Below, in pieces: positions 26,397 to 36,792 of a DNA stretch of 64,000 nucleotides. The stretch spans positions 78,678 through 142,677 of the forward strand of contig NZ_JAEMUI010000013.1 of the NCBI RefSeq assembly GCF_016461715.1. The letters are read 5' to 3'. Under the pieces are notes generated by a model. That model was not told where the DNA came from. It was given only the letters and a program-made list of their open reading frames with translations, and searched no databases. A program made the translations under genes and the position numbers. The stretch's first letter is position 1, and every line of letters starts with the position of its first letter. Source of the stretch: Marinomonas spartinae. Its GTDB lineage: Bacteria > Pseudomonadota > Gammaproteobacteria > Pseudomonadales > Marinomonadaceae.

Positions 26397-27245
26397 TTAG
26401 TTTTTGCTGATTAAGCCAAAACTGATCCAATACCAGAATCCTGGGTCGGCATCGCTTGGTAATGGTATTGGAATGAAGTGACCATTTTTGTCAACATAGG
26501 AGGAATGAGGGTAGCTCTTTTTCAGAACCTCTAGGTTGGTGTTGGCTAAGAGAGGTAAATGTAGATCATTGTAAGATTGAATTGTGATGGCTAGTGCATC
26601 TTCTACAGACATTGAGCTCGGATAATGGTCAATAACCACTTGTCCACGACGCAGAGCCGATAAAGGGGCTTGGCGTTTAAGATAATAGCGAGCAACATCG
26701 ATTTCATGGCGTGCAATGGTGTTGCGTAAAAAGATCATGCGAGCTTTTGCATCAGGAGCGTATTTGCTTTTCGGGTAGCGAGCAAGAAAATCGGCAAACT
26801 CTTGAAAAGCTTTTTGTAAATCACTGATATCGCGCTTACTTGGATCGCTATCTAGATAGCGTTCTAACAGAGTTTGAGAGCCGGTGAAGGTTGATAAAGC
26901 ACGCATGTAGTAGGCATAGTCAAGGGTTTCATAGTCTGGATGATCTTTAATGAAACGCTCGGCAGTGGCATGAGCAGATACATAATCCCCTGCGTTATAT
27001 TGCGCATAAATAAGATCAAGCTCTGCCCGAGTGCTGTATTCACCAAAGGGGTAGCGGTTATCGAGATCTTGTAAGTATTTTATGGCTGTGGATGGTAAAT
27101 CGTCGGCCAGTGCTTTTTGAGCTTTTTCATAATAAACATGCTCTGGAAGGTCTGGTGTTTGAACCTGAGTGCTAGAACAGGCGGCGATCAGCAAAGAAAA
27201 ACTTGCGATTCCTGCGAATCGAAGCAACGAGTGATGAAATCCCAT
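26397..27245 (-). CDS. bamD: Outer membrane assembly lipoprotein BamD
   Basis: Essential lipoprotein of the BAM complex that folds outer-membrane proteins. The lipobox LIAAC places the lipidated Cys at residue 23. Five TPR repeats follow, with YEKAQKALADDLPSTAIKYLQDLDNRYPFGEY, ELDLIYAQYNAGDY and FADFLARYPKSKYAPDAK recognisable. At 282 residues it is a little longer than E. coli BamD because of a C-terminal extension ending WYWISFGLISKN. It is divergent from rluD, as in many gammaproteobacteria. Confidence 0.95.
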   Translation of the reverse strand: MGFHHSLLRFAGIASFSLLIAACSSTQVQTPDLPEHVYYEKAQKALADDLPSTAIKYLQDLDNRYPFGEYSTRAELDLIYAQYNAGDYVSAHATAERFIKDHPDYETLDYAYYMRALSTFTGSQTLLERYLDSDPSKRDISDLQKAFQEFADFLARYPKSKYAPDAKARMIFLRNTIARHEIDVARYYLKRQAPLSALRRGQVVIDHYPSSMSVEDALAITIQSYNDLHLPLLANTNLEVLKKSYPHSSYVDKNGHFIPIPLPSDADPGFWYWISFGLISKN

Positions 27246-27404
27246 GTATAATCAAAACCTTGATATTGTGGTAAATTAGCCTCAATCGGCATGTTGTTGC
27301 GTTTTATAGCGAAAACAGTAATAGGCAAGATGCTAACGTTTTTTTCACTTTCAGTCACTATGATTAAACCATAAGGCTGAAAACAACCGATAAAAGTACA
27401 TTGT

Positions 27405-28388
27405 ATGGCAGAGCGCATAGTAAGAGAAGCCCAGGTCCCGTTTGAGTTGGGAGGGAATCGATTTGATCAGATAGCAGCGGAGCTGTTTAGTGACTATTCT
27501 CGATCTAGAATCAAAATCTGGATTAATGATGGGATGCTATTGGTGGATGGCAAAGTCACCAAACCAAAAGAAAAGTTGTTTGGTGGTGAGCGAATGGTTT
27601 TGGATGTGGAGCTGGAAGATCAGGCTGAACATGAAGCACAAGCGATGCCATTAGATATCGTTTATGAAGATGATGACATTATTGTTATTAATAAACCAGC
27701 AGGGTTGGTTGTGCATCCAGCCGTTGGTAATCGCGACGGGACTTTGATGAATGCTATTTTGCATCATGCTCCTGAAACGGCTCATGTTCCTCGTGCAGGT
27801 ATTGTTCATCGTCTGGATAAAGAAACAACAGGTTTGATGGTGGTTGCGAAAACGTTGGCAGCGCAAACAGATCTGGTGGCACAACTGCAAGAACGCAGTA
27901 TGGGGCGGGAATACGAAGCCATTACCATTGGTGAAATGACTGGCGGTGGTGTTGTCGATGAGCCCATTGGGCGCCATCCACATAATCGACAAAAGCAAGC
28001 GGTTGAACCGGTTAACGGTAAAGACGCGGTGACTCATTATCGGCTGGTGCAGCGTTTTAAAAACCACACACACATTCGTTTGAAGTTGGAAACGGGCAGA
28101 ACCCACCAAATTCGTGTGCACATGGCATTCATACAATATCCATTAGTGGGGGATCCACAATATGGTGGTCGTTTGAAAATGCCTAAAGCTTGCTCGCCTG
28201 AGTTGCAAGAGGCGTTGCGTGGTTTCCGTCGACAAGCGTTGCACGCTAAAAGACTAGAATTGTCCCACCCGGTAACAGGGGAGTGGATGGTTTGGGAAGT
28301 TGATCTTCCCGATGATATGCAGCACTTGCTGGATGCGCTGAAAAAAGACATGGTCGAGTCGGGTAGTGAAGACTCGGATTATTTTTAA
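27405..28388 (+). CDS. rluD: 23S rRNA pseudouridine(1911/1915/1917) synthase RluD
   Basis: Forms pseudouridines in helix 69 of 23S rRNA. At 327 residues the S4 domain spans about 18-75 (FDQIAAELFSDYSRSRIKIWINDG). The catalytic motif HRLDKETTGLMVVAK has Asp138. RTHQIRVHMAFI and GDPQYGGR follow. It precedes pgeF, the usual order bamD<->rluD-pgeF-clpB. Confidence 0.96.
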   Translation: MAERIVREAQVPFELGGNRFDQIAAELFSDYSRSRIKIWINDGMLLVDGKVTKPKEKLFGGERMVLDVELEDQAEHEAQAMPLDIVYEDDDIIVINKPAGLVVHPAVGNRDGTLMNAILHHAPETAHVPRAGIVHRLDKETTGLMVVAKTLAAQTDLVAQLQERSMGREYEAITIGEMTGGGVVDEPIGRHPHNRQKQAVEPVNGKDAVTHYRLVQRFKNHTHIRLKLETGRTHQIRVHMAFIQYPLVGDPQYGGRLKMPKACSPELQEALRGFRRQALHAKRLELSHPVTGEWMVWEVDLPDDMQHLLDALKKDMVESGSEDSDYF

Positions 28389-28403
28389 GAAGACAAAATG
28401 GAC

Positions 28404-28426
28404 AAAGCAGCTTCGGCTGCTTTTTT
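28404..28426 (+). terminator. Terminator after rluD (UUCG tetraloop)
   Basis: AAAGCAGC and GCTGCTTT pair around a TTCG loop, followed by T's. It lies between rluD and pgeF, so readthrough or a separate pgeF promoter is needed. Confidence 0.8.
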
Positions 28427-28491
28427 CTTGTCTTGAAAGGATGCTTTAATAAGAGTAAAGCGGCTGAAGGTCAATGGGTTGGAGGTATTGT

Positions 28492-29256
28492 GTGAGTAAT
28501 GTAGACCGTGCGTTACGGGTATCAAGTGAATTGTTTCTTTCGCCGACATGGCCTGCCCCGAAACAAATCAAAGCCTTTGTTTCGACACGTATTGGTGGTG
28601 TCAGTGAGTCGCCTTTTGATGCGCTAAATTTAGGGGCACATGTGGGAGATAATATTGAGCATGTCAATGAGAATCGTCGCTTATTTGCTCTGGCAACGAG
28701 TATGCCTGATTCGGTGCAATGGCTAAATCAAGTCCATGGCGTGACAGTGGCACATCTACCGTTTGATAGTGATATTGAAAGTGCGGATGCTGCATTTACT
28801 CAGCAAAAGAACCAAGTATGTGCCATATTAACGGCAGATTGTTTGCCCGTTTTCTTTTGTGATGAGACGGGGCAGAATGTGGCGGTGGCTCATGCAGGTT
28901 GGCGGAGTTTGTGCGCTGGCGTGTTAGAAGAGACTCTGGCGTGTTTTGATGCTCCTGAAAAAGTCATGGTGTGGTTAGGGCCTGGGATAGGAGCTAATGC
29001 TTTTGAAGTGGGAGGAGAGGTTCGGGAGGCTTTTGTCGCTGTGCAATCGCAAGCTGAGCTGGCGTTTAAGGCCAAAGAAAACGGCAAATGGCTGGGGGAT
29101 TTGTATCTGATTGCTAAACAGCGTCTTGCGGCTAAAGGTGTTGTGCAAATCTACGGAGGGGATCATTGTACCTTTAGTGAGTCTTCACTTTTTTATTCTT
29201 TTCGGCGTGATGGTCAAACAGGACGCATGGCATCCGTTATTTGGTTTGAAACTTAA
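28492..29256 (+). CDS. pgeF: Purine nucleoside phosphorylase / peptidoglycan editing factor (YfiH/PgeF, DUF152)
   Basis: A multicopper-oxidase-fold enzyme of the YfiH family, variously described as a laccase-like polyphenol oxidase, a purine nucleoside phosphorylase, and a factor preventing misincorporation of serine in peptidoglycan. The GTG at 28492 has GGAGG at 28481-28485. Metal-site residues are in QVHGVTV, TADCLPVFFCD and AVAHAGWRSL, and GPGIGANAFEVG is typical. 254 residues, normal for the family. Confidence 0.92.
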   Translation: MSNVDRALRVSSELFLSPTWPAPKQIKAFVSTRIGGVSESPFDALNLGAHVGDNIEHVNENRRLFALATSMPDSVQWLNQVHGVTVAHLPFDSDIESADAAFTQQKNQVCAILTADCLPVFFCDETGQNVAVAHAGWRSLCAGVLEETLACFDAPEKVMVWLGPGIGANAFEVGGEVREAFVAVQSQAELAFKAKENGKWLGDLYLIAKQRLAAKGVVQIYGGDHCTFSESSLFYSFRRDGQTGRMASVIWFET

Positions 29257-29302
29257 GACGGTGGATTTTATTGATGGGTGTCAAAAAAATGACACTCTCT
29301 CA

Positions 29303-29329
29303 TTGAAAAGCGAATAAGCGTACCTATTA
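29303..29329 (+). promoter_or_regulatory. Probable sigma-32 heat-shock promoter of clpB
   Basis: TTGAAA (29303-29308) and CCTATTA (29323-29329) separated by 14 bp resemble the sigma-32 elements CTTGAA and CCCATNT, and lie 47 bp before clpB. A GTGTCA/TGACAC hairpin (29278-29295) sits just upstream. Confidence 0.5.
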
Positions 29330-29375
29330 AGGTTGTAACTATCGTATTTTTTCTATTTACAATGAGGACGTTCCT

Positions 29376-31970
29376 ATGCGAATTGACCGTTTAACAAGCA
29401 AGCTACAACTGGCCCTTTCTGATGCGCAGTCCATCGCGCTTGGCCAAGACCACTCCTATATTGAATCTATTCACTTGATGATGGCGTTGTTGGATCAACA
29501 GGGCGGCAGTACTCGTCCCATTCTCCAGCAAGCTGGTGTTCAAGTCGCCAAATTTCGTGAAAGCCTAAACGAGTTACTGACTCGTCTACCTATCGTCAGT
29601 GATCATGATGGTAACGTACAAATGTCACCGGAATTGGGTCGCCTTCTCAATCTTGCGGATAAAGAAGCGCAAAAGCGTAAAGACCAGTACATTTCGTCGG
29701 AATTAGTTTTGATGGCTATGTTTGATGGTAAAGATGATCTTGCTAAAGCATTGAAAGCGACGGGTGTGACCAAAGCGGATATTGCTTCTGTAATTGACCA
29801 TGTTCGTGGCGGGGATTCTGTGAATGACCCCAATGCAGAGGAGAATCGCCAAGCGCTGGATAAGTATACCGTGGATTTAACGGCCCGTGCGGCGGAAGGT
29901 AAATTGGATCCTGTGATTGGGCGGGACGATGAAATTCGTCGTACCATTCAGGTTTTACAGCGTCGCCGTAAAAATAACCCTGTATTAATTGGTGAGCCTG
30001 GGGTGGGTAAGACCGCTATTGTCGAGGGGTTGGCCCAGCGAATTATCAATGCTGAGGTGCCAGAAGGCTTAAAAAATAAGCGTGTATTGGCACTTGATAT
30101 GGGCGCTTTGATTGCTGGTGCCAAATACCGTGGTGAGTTTGAAGAGCGTCTAAAAGCGGTATTGAGTGAACTGTCGAAACAAGAGGGCCAAGTTATCCTC
30201 TTTATTGATGAAATTCATACCATGGTGGGTGCGGGTAAATCTGAAGGCTCTATGGATGCGGGCAATATGTTAAAGCCTGCTCTAGCACGCGGTGAACTTC
30301 ACTGTGTGGGGGCGACCACATTGGATGAATACCGTCAGTATATTGAAAAAGACGCGGCACTGGAGCGTCGTTTCCAAAAGGTTTTAGTGGAAGAGCCAAG
30401 TGTATTGGATTCCATTGCTATCTTGCGTGGTTTAAAAGAACGCTACGAAGTGCACCACGGTGTGGACATTACTGATGCTGCGATCATTGCGGCGGCTAAG
30501 TTGTCTCAGCGTTACATCACTGATCGTCAGTTACCTGATAAGGCGATTGATTTGATTGATGAAGCGGCAAGTCGTATTCGTATGGAAATGGATTCTAAGC
30601 CAGAAAACATGGATCGCTTAGAGCGTCGCTTGATTCAATTGAAGATTGAGCAAGAAGCCTTGAAAAAAGAAAAAGATAAGGCCTCAAAACAGCGTCTAGA
30701 AGAGCTTGAGTCTGAAATTGATGTACTGCAAAAACAATATTCAGACTTAGAAGAAATCTGGAATGCTGAGAAAGCGGCGGTTCAAGGAGCGCAGAAACTC
30801 AAAGAAGACTTGGAAGCTGTTAAACAAGAGATGGAGGAGGCGCGTCGCAATGGTAACTTGGCGAAAATGTCTGAGTTGCAATATGGCGTGATTCCTATGC
30901 TGGAAGCAGAAATCGACAAAGCCAGTAAGGCAGAAGAGCAACAGTCGGAAACTAAATTGCTTAGAAATCGAGTCACCGAAGAAGAGATTGCGACAGTGGT
31001 CTCTCGTTGGACAGGTATTCCAGTCGATAAAATGCTGGAGGGGGAGCGTGATAAGTTGCTGCGTATGGAAGATGCATTGCATGAATCGGTTATCGGTCAA
31101 GACGAGGCGGTTCATGCTGTGTCTAATGCGGTAAGGCGCTCTCGGTCAGGTTTGGCAGACCCTAACCGCCCCAATGGCTCCTTTCTCTTCCTAGGGCCTA
31201 CTGGTGTCGGTAAAACCGAGCTTTGTAAGTCATTGGCTAAGTTCTTGTTTGATACGGAACAAGCCATGGTGCGCATTGATATGTCAGAGTTTATGGAGAA
31301 GCACTCCGTCGCTCGATTAATTGGTGCGCCTCCAGGTTATGTTGGGTATGAAGAAGGAGGCTATTTAACGGAAGCGGTTCGTCGTCGTCCTTACTCTGTG
31401 TTGCTGTTGGATGAAATAGAGAAGGCGCATCCAGATGTCTTTAATATCTTATTGCAAGTGTTGGATGATGGTCGTTTGACAGACGGACAAGGCAGAACGG
31501 TTGATTTTAGAAATACCGTTGTTGTTATGACTTCGAATCTAGGGTCGGATGTCATTCAGGAGTATCGTTCAGATGATCAGTATGAAGAGATTAAATCTAA
31601 GGTTATGGAAGTGGTGGGAATGCATTTCCGTCCGGAGTTTATTAACCGTATCGATGAAACAGTAGTCTTCCATCAGTTAATGCAATCGCAAATTAAAGGT
31701 ATTGCCAAAATTCAGTTGCTGCATCTCAACGAGCGATTGGCTGAAATGGGCATGACGCTCACGCTTTCAGAGGCGGCTTCAGACCGTTTGGCGGAAGTGG
31801 GTTACGATCCTATTTATGGAGCAAGACCGTTAAAGCGGGCGATTCAACAGTGGATCGAAAACCCGCTAGCCAATGAGTTATTGTCTGGACATTTTGTCAC
31901 GGGCGATAATATTGTTGCTGATGTTGAGAATGAGAAGATCGTATTTGCAAAAGGTCAGCTCTTGCAATAG
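29376..31970 (+). CDS. clpB: ATP-dependent chaperone ClpB
   Basis: Hexameric AAA+ disaggregase working with DnaK. At 864 residues the N-domain covers about 1-145. The first AAA+ module has Walker A GEPGVGKT near residue 206 and Walker [12 protein letters not shown]. The middle coiled-coil domain spans about 400-530. The second module has Walker A GPTGVGKT near 607 and Walker [15 protein letters not shown]. The C-terminal sensor-2 segment [12 protein letters not shown] is present. A heat-shock-like promoter precedes it and a strong terminator follows. Confidence 0.97.
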   Translation: MRIDRLTSKLQLALSDAQSIALGQDHSYIESIHLMMALLDQQGGSTRPILQQAGVQVAKFRESLNELLTRLPIVSDHDGNVQMSPELGRLLNLADKEAQKRKDQYISSELVLMAMFDGKDDLAKALKATGVTKADIASVIDHVRGGDSVNDPNAEENRQALDKYTVDLTARAAEGKLDPVIGRDDEIRRTIQVLQRRRKNNPVLIGEPGVGKTAIVEGLAQRIINAEVPEGLKNKRVLALDMGALIAGAKYRGEFEERLKAVLSELSKQEGQVILFIDEIHTMVGAGKSEGSMDAGNMLKPALARGELHCVGATTLDEYRQYIEKDAALERRFQKVLVEEPSVLDSIAILRGLKERYEVHHGVDITDAAIIAAAKLSQRYITDRQLPDKAIDLIDEAASRIRMEMDSKPENMDRLERRLIQLKIEQEALKKEKDKASKQRLEELESEIDVLQKQYSDLEEIWNAEKAAVQGAQKLKEDLEAVKQEMEEARRNGNLAKMSELQYGVIPMLEAEIDKASKAEEQQSETKLLRNRVTEEEIATVVSRWTGIPVDKMLEGERDKLLRMEDALHESVIGQDEAVHAVSNAVRRSRSGLADPNRPNGSFLFLGPTGVGKTELCKSLAKFLFDTEQAMVRIDMSEFMEKHSVARLIGAPPGYVGYEEGGYLTEAVRRRPYSVLLLDEIEKAHPDVFNILLQVLDDGRLTDGQGRTVDFRNTVVVMTSNLGSDVIQEYRSDDQYEEIKSKVMEVVGMHFRPEFINRIDETVVFHQLMQSQIKGIAKIQLLHLNERLAEMGMTLTLSEAASDRLAEVGYDPIYGARPLKRAIQQWIENPLANELLSGHFVTGDNIVADVENEKIVFAKGQLLQ

Positions 31971-31990
31971 AAATTGCTAGACTTGGGTAT

Positions 31991-32030
31991 AAAAAAAGCC
32001 CTGTTATCTTTTGGTAACAGGGCTTTTTTT
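31991..32030. terminator. Strong bidirectional terminator after clpB
   Basis: An A-run with GCCCTGTTA (31991-32006) pairs with TAACAGGGC and a T-run (32015-32030): 16-bp stem, 8-nt loop. It lies between clpB and the convergent outer-membrane protein gene. Confidence 0.9.
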
Positions 32031-32048
32031 TGCTTTTTTGATGAATCT

Positions 32049-32723
32049 TTAGAAGTGAACAAAGGCACCAATGAAGGCACCTTTGAAATCCGCTTTCACA
32101 TCACGATTATCGATGTCGTTCAAATCCATAGAGATAGCACGGTATCCGCCTTCTAGACCAACAAAGAAAGGTGTTTCATATTTCACTTTTAATGTGGTGT
32201 CGGTAATGCTTGTGCCGCCATAACCACCTGCTTTTACTTCCCCGCCAAAAGACAGGCTGGTACCTGGGAGTGTCACAAAAGCTGAAGCATAACCTAATGG
32301 TTGAGTGTCGGATAAGTCATGTTTACTACCGCTAATAGTGGCAGAACCATCAATTTTTCGTAATGAGACACCAGCATCAAAGTCTAACCAGAATAGACCG
32401 TCTAAGAAGCGATAATAAAGAGTGTAGTCCGTATTGGATAAATCCAGCTTAGCAGGGGCTGAGCCCATACTGCCATCTGCTTTTAGAGATACGTGTTGCA
32501 AGCGAATGTTTGGGATCAATGGAATGGGATGATCCAAGGCGATACCAAAATAAGCACCTGTCTTGCCGTCAAGATCCATTGGGCTGCTTACATTACCGTG
32601 TGTGGCGTATTTAGCATCGCTAACATCTGGTGAGAATGCACCAGCTTCGGCAGTAACGCCAAGAAAGTCAGCGTTGGCGGCGCCAGCAAATAAAAGAGTA
32701 GATAGAAGAAGCGCTTTTTTCAT
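32049..32723 (-). CDS. Outer-membrane beta-barrel protein, TIGR04219-like
   Basis: A 224-residue protein with signal peptide MKKALLLSTLLFAGAANA and a mature part of alternating beta strands that ends in the aromatic strand IGAFVHF. The opening DFLGVTAEAGAFSPDVS, HPIPLIPNIRLQHVSL and VGLEGGYRAISMDLNDIDN match the TIGR04219 family, whose role is unknown. I start it at the ATG at 32723, since the seven-residue extension would precede the signal peptide. Confidence 0.85.
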   Translation of the reverse strand: MKKALLLSTLLFAGAANADFLGVTAEAGAFSPDVSDAKYATHGNVSSPMDLDGKTGAYFGIALDHPIPLIPNIRLQHVSLKADGSMGSAPAKLDLSNTDYTLYYRFLDGLFWLDFDAGVSLRKIDGSATISGSKHDLSDTQPLGYASAFVTLPGTSLSFGGEVKAGGYGGTSITDTTLKVKYETPFFVGLEGGYRAISMDLNDIDNRDVKADFKGAFIGAFVHF

Positions 32724-32873
32724 AATTGTGCATCCATAGATCATAAAAGACAGTTTGACGTCATTATAGATCTTTAGAATACAAAATCCAGTCGAATGAG
32801 GAGCAAATTAGATATGAGGTAAAAATTACAGACGTATTATGTGATTTTTAGGAGAGTTAACAAGAGTTGATAT

Positions 32874-32948
32874 TGGCTGGGGTAGCTGGATTCGAACCAA
32901 CGCATGACGGGATCAAAACCCGTTGCCTTACCGCTTGGCTATACCCCA
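32874..32948 (-). tRNA. tRNA-Gln (anticodon TTG)
   Basis: Cloverleaf on the minus strand: acceptor TGGGGTA/TACCCCA, discriminator G with encoded CCA, anticodon TTG in loop TTTTGAT, and T-loop GTTCGAATC. It is the last unit of a five-tRNA array and has the same sequence as the other two Gln copies. Confidence 0.95.
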
Positions 32949-32959
32949 TCAATTTTTAT

Positions 32960-33036
32960 TGGTGGCTATGACTAGATTCGAACTAGTGACCCCATCATTA
33001 TGAGTGATGTGCTCTAACCAACTGAGCTACATAGCC
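32960..33036 (-). tRNA. tRNA-Met (anticodon CAT, elongator type)
   Basis: Acceptor GGCTATG/CATAGCC with paired first base, anticodon CAT in loop CTCATAA, T-loop GTTCGAATC and encoded CCA. The fully paired 1-72 position marks an elongator-type rather than initiator tRNA. Confidence 0.93.
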
Positions 33037-33046
33037 TTAAAGAGAG

Positions 33047-33121
33047 TGGCTGGGGTAGCTGGATTCGAACCAACGCATGACGGGATCAAAACCCGTTGCC
33101 TTACCGCTTGGCTATACCCCA
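33047..33121 (-). tRNA. tRNA-Gln (anticodon TTG), second copy
   Basis: Same sequence as the Gln tRNA at 32874-32948, including encoded CCA. It is the middle unit of the array. Confidence 0.95.
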
Positions 33122-33134
33122 ATTGCCTAATTGT

Positions 33135-33211
33135 TGGTGGCTATGACTAGATTCGAACTAGTGACCCCATCATTATGAGTGATGTGCTCTAACCAACTGA
33201 GCTACATAGCC
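33135..33211 (-). tRNA. tRNA-Met (anticodon CAT), second copy
   Basis: Same sequence as the Met tRNA at 32960-33036, with encoded CCA. Confidence 0.93.
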
Positions 33212-33221
33212 GTTCGTCTGT

Positions 33222-33296
33222 TGGCTGGGGTAGCTGGATTCGAACCAACGCATGACGGGATCAAAACCCGTTGCCTTACCGCTTGGCTATACCCCA
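33222..33296 (-). tRNA. tRNA-Gln (anticodon TTG), third copy, first in array
   Basis: Same Gln tRNA again, the promoter-proximal unit of the minus-strand array Gln-Met-Gln-Met-Gln. Spacers of 10-13 nt imply one precursor cut by RNases. Confidence 0.95.
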
Positions 33297-33408
33297 ACAG
33301 ACTGACACAGAAACAAATTTTCTAAAAAGATACTCTGTCTCTGTGGCGCGATATTATTCATATAACCCGTTAATGGGTCAAGTCTTTTGTTGAAAACTTT
33401 TAAAAAAA

Positions 33409-34500
33409 TCAAACATTAAAGCGGAAGTGCATGACATCACCGTCTTTGACGACGTATTCCTTTCCTTCTAGGCGCCACTTACCCGCTTCCTTAGCGCCGT
33501 TCTCACCCTTATATTGAATGAAATCGTTGTAGCCAACCACTTCAGCACGGATAAAACCTTTCTCAAAGTCTGTGTGGATCACACCAGCGGCTTGTGGAGC
33601 GGTTGCACCTTGCTTTATAGTCCAAGCTCGTACTTCTTTTACACCTGCTGTAAAGTAGGTCTGAAGGCCTAGAAGCTCATAACCTGCGCGGATCACTCGA
33701 TCCAGTCCTGGCTCTTCCATTCCCATTTCGTCTAGAAATTCTTGCATCTCTTCGGCATCGAGTTCGGAGATCTCCGCTTCAAGCTGGTTGCAGATAGGGA
33801 CGACCATGGCGCCTTCTGCTTCAGCAATTTCACGCACTTGATCTAGATAAGGGTTATTCTCAAATCCGTCCTCAGCGACGTTGGCAATGTACATAGTGGG
33901 TTTCGTTGTCAAAAGATGAAGCAATTTTACCTCTTTCTTTTGATCATTGGTCAGTTGCATAGAGCGTACAGGTTGACCATTCTCTAAGTGCTCTTTAATA
34001 CTTTCTAGGAAAGCTTTGTGAGCAATCGCTTCTTTGTTGCCGCTTTTGGCGTTTTTCGCAGTGCGTAAAAGTTGCTTGTCGATGGATTCGATGTCAGCAA
34101 AAATTAACTCAAGATTGATGACTTCAATGTCTAGCTTTGGATTCACATGGTTAGAAACATGGATAACGTTCTCGTCTTCAAAGCAACGGACAACATGGGC
34201 AATGGCATCGGTTTCACGGATGTTGGCGAGGAATTTATTGCCCAAGCCTTCACCTTTAGAGGCGCCTTCCACTAGACCTGCGATGTCTACGAATTCCATG
34301 GTGGTGGCCAGTACGCGTTCTGGCTTTACAATTTCTGCTAAAGCATCTAGTCGTGGGTCTGGCATTGCGACCACACCTGCGTTTGGCTCGATGGTGCAAA
34401 ATGGAAAGTTTTCTGCGCCAATCCCCGCTTTGGTTAGCGCGTTAAAAAGAGTCGATTTACCAACGTTGGGTAACCCAACGATGCCGCAATTAAAACCCAT
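33409..34500 (-). CDS. ychF: Redox-regulated ATPase/GTPase YchF (OLA1 family)
   Basis: Obg-family P-loop ATPase that binds ribosomes. At 363 residues, Walker [10 protein letters not shown] lies near residue 8, the switch region [22 protein letters not shown] near 70, and the ATP-preferring replacement of the guanine-specificity motif is typical. The C-terminal TGS domain contains RAWTIKQG and [13 protein letters not shown]. It follows pth, the common pth-ychF pair, 26 bp apart. Confidence 0.96.
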   Translation of the reverse strand: MGFNCGIVGLPNVGKSTLFNALTKAGIGAENFPFCTIEPNAGVVAMPDPRLDALAEIVKPERVLATTMEFVDIAGLVEGASKGEGLGNKFLANIRETDAIAHVVRCFEDENVIHVSNHVNPKLDIEVINLELIFADIESIDKQLLRTAKNAKSGNKEAIAHKAFLESIKEHLENGQPVRSMQLTNDQKKEVKLLHLLTTKPTMYIANVAEDGFENNPYLDQVREIAEAEGAMVVPICNQLEAEISELDAEEMQEFLDEMGMEEPGLDRVIRAGYELLGLQTYFTAGVKEVRAWTIKQGATAPQAAGVIHTDFEKGFIRAEVVGYNDFIQYKGENGAKEAGKWRLEGKEYVVKDGDVMHFRFNV

Positions 34501-34526
34501 AGTGAGATTCCTGAATAATTAAGTGA

Positions 34527-35111
34527 TTATGCTTTAAAACTGTGCAGCTGATTCATGACAGCATTTAGGTTGCCACCGACAATATCATCAATATAACGCA
34601 AAGATTCATCAATCGTTTGCTCTATTTTGCGGTATTCATCTGGGGAGGCTTTTTTAAGAACGTAATTCGCAACTTGACTGGCGTGACCTGGGTGGCCGAT
34701 ACCAATTCGCAGGCGACCAAATTCTCGATTGTTAGCCAGCCTTGCAATGATGTCTTTTAAGCCATTATGACCACCATGACCACCGCCTTTTTTGAGTTTG
34801 GCTGTACCGGGTGGAATGTCGAGTTCGTCGTGAATGACGAGTATTTCTTCTGGAGGAATTTTATAGAACTGGCAAACTGCTTGAACCGCTTTGCCGCTTA
34901 AATTCATATAGGTGGTGGGAATCAGTAGATAACATTCTTCACCAGCTATAGAAACTTTGCCAAATTGACCAAAAAACTTCTTTTCAGTACGCAAAGAGCA
35001 TTGGCTCTGACGAGCCAATGCTTCAATCCATTGAGCGCCTGCATTATGACGAGTATTCTCGTATTCGCTACCTGGGTTACCCAGACCAACTAATAATTTG
35101 AAACCTGTCAC
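34527..35111 (-). CDS. pth: Peptidyl-tRNA hydrolase
   Basis: Recycles tRNA by cleaving peptidyl-tRNA. 194 residues. [25 protein letters not shown] contains the catalytic His. [18 protein letters not shown] and [12 protein letters not shown] are all present. It sits between rplY and ychF, spaced 18 and 26 bp, and is likely one operon. Confidence 0.96.
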   Translation of the reverse strand: MTGFKLLVGLGNPGSEYENTRHNAGAQWIEALARQSQCSLRTEKKFFGQFGKVSIAGEECYLLIPTTYMNLSGKAVQAVCQFYKIPPEEILVIHDELDIPPGTAKLKKGGGHGGHNGLKDIIARLANNREFGRLRIGIGHPGHASQVANYVLKKASPDEYRKIEQTIDESLRYIDDIVGGNLNAVMNQLHSFKA

Positions 35112-35129
35112 AATGCCGCCTTCAATATC

Positions 35130-35708
35130 TTAACGTTTTGATTTGTCGATACGACCGATTGGTTGGTTGTGGTCTTCGCCTTTAAGCAAAGCAACCAATT
35201 CAACGCCTTCAGGAAGGATTGCGTCAGATAGGTGGAAAATTTGACCTAGCTGACCATCGATAGTGTCAACAATCAATTCTGCTGGAAGGTTGGCTGGTAG
35301 GCAGCGAACTTCAGCTAATTTTGCTTCAACAGTCAAGCGACCACCTTGGCTCTTAACACCTTCGCTTTTGGCAGCGTTGATGAATTTAAGAGGAACACGA
35401 GTCGTGATGACTTTGTCTTCAGAAACGCGAAGAAGGTCGATGTGCATAACGTCACCTGATGAAGGGTGGCGTTGAAGTGCTTTAACGATCACTTTTTCAG
35501 TCGTACCTTCAACAACAATTTCAACAACGCTAGTCAAAAAGCCTGGTGTGCCCACAGCTTTAAATACTTCGTTGTCTTTCATTGCAACAGATTTTGGCTC
35601 GACGCCAGCGCCATAGATAACAGCAGGCACTAGGCCTTCGTTACGAAGGCGGCGGCTCGCACCTTTACCTTCATTAGTACGTGCAACGGCATTAAGAGAT
35701 AATGTCAT
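35130..35708 (-). CDS. rplY: 50S ribosomal protein L25 / general stress protein Ctc
   Basis: Long-form L25 of 192 residues. The N-terminal 5S-rRNA-binding domain (about 1-92) holds NEGKGASRRLRNEGLVPAVIYG. The C-terminal Ctc/TL5 domain follows. E. coli has only the short N-terminal form; this long form is usual in Pseudomonas and marine relatives. It lies between prs and pth, the standard order. Confidence 0.95.
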   Translation of the reverse strand: MTLSLNAVARTNEGKGASRRLRNEGLVPAVIYGAGVEPKSVAMKDNEVFKAVGTPGFLTSVVEIVVEGTTEKVIVKALQRHPSSGDVMHIDLLRVSEDKVITTRVPLKFINAAKSEGVKSQGGRLTVEAKLAEVRCLPANLPAELIVDTIDGQLGQIFHLSDAILPEGVELVALLKGEDHNQPIGRIDKSKR

Positions 35709-35775
35709 GATAATTTCCTAGTTAATAATAAATGGTGCCCAGAACTGCGACCCGTTCCGAGCGTTAGTGTTTGGT

Positions 35776-36723
35776 TTAGGCCCCAAACATAGCGCTGATA
35801 GACTCTTCGTTGCAGACGCGACGAACAGCTTCCGCCAAAATGTCGGACATCGACAATTGGCGTATTTGAGGGCAATTCTGCGCCTCTTGTGTCAATGGGA
35901 TGGTATCAGTCACGACCAACTCATCGAGCACGGAACTTTTAATGTTTTCAATGGCTTTGCCAGAAAGAACAGGGTGTGTACAGTAGGCCAGTACTTTGGC
36001 CGCCCCGTGTTCTTTTAATGCTTTTGCGGCGGCGCATAAAGTGCCACCAGTATCACACATGTCATCAATCAGGACGCATGTTTTGCCTGCGACATCACCG
36101 ATCAAATGCATGATCTGCGCTTCATTCGCACGGGGGCGACGCTTATCGATGATGGCTAAATCTGCATCGTCTAGTAACTTTGCAAAGGCACGTGCGCGCA
36201 CCACACCGCCTACATCTGGAGAAACAACCGCGATGTTTTCATGGCCTTGGCGTTGCAAATCATCAAGCAGTAATGGTGTGGCATAGACGTTGTCAACAGG
36301 GATATCAAAAAATCCCTGGATTTGGTCTGCGTGAAGATCCACGGTCAACACGCGATTAATACCAACAGCAGAAATCATATCCGCTACTACTTTTGCGGTA
36401 ATCGGGACACGGGCAGATCGTACACGACGGTCTTGGCGAGCGTATCCAAAATAAGGAACAACAGCGGTCACACGGCTTGCAGAAGCACGACGCAGAGCAT
36501 CTGCCATGACAATCAATTCCATCAAGTTGTCGTTACTTGGTGCACATGTGGACTGGATAATAAAAACGTCTTTACCTCGTACGTTTTCATTGATCTCGAC
36601 CGTAATTTCACCGTCACTGAATTTACCTACGGTGGCATTTCCAATAGGCAGACCTAGACGGCGAACCACCCTGCGAGCGAGTTCAGGGTTGGCATTACCG
36701 GTAAAAACCATCAACTTGGACAC
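35776..36723 (-). CDS. prs: Ribose-phosphate pyrophosphokinase
   Basis: Makes PRPP from ribose 5-phosphate and ATP. 315 residues, the usual length. [20 protein letters not shown], the PVPITAK-like stretch [12 protein letters not shown], the PRPP-binding loop [12 protein letters not shown] and the [17 protein letters not shown] flexible-loop region are all intact. It sits between ispE and rplY, with about 70-bp gaps on each side. Confidence 0.96.
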   Translation of the reverse strand: MSKLMVFTGNANPELARRVVRRLGLPIGNATVGKFSDGEITVEINENVRGKDVFIIQSTCAPSNDNLMELIVMADALRRASASRVTAVVPYFGYARQDRRVRSARVPITAKVVADMISAVGINRVLTVDLHADQIQGFFDIPVDNVYATPLLLDDLQRQGHENIAVVSPDVGGVVRARAFAKLLDDADLAIIDKRRPRANEAQIMHLIGDVAGKTCVLIDDMCDTGGTLCAAAKALKEHGAAKVLAYCTHPVLSGKAIENIKSSVLDELVVTDTIPLTQEAQNCPQIRQLSMSDILAEAVRRVCNEESISAMFGA

Positions 36724-36792
36724 TGTGTATACCCTTTGTATTTTGTAGCGATGAATATAGATTGGCTGGGGAGGTTTGTGTAAAAGTGTTGC

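Noticed and set aside
34034..34522. 162-codon ORF antisense to ychF
   Set aside because: It is the complement of a certain, highly conserved gene; composition reflects the reverse reading.
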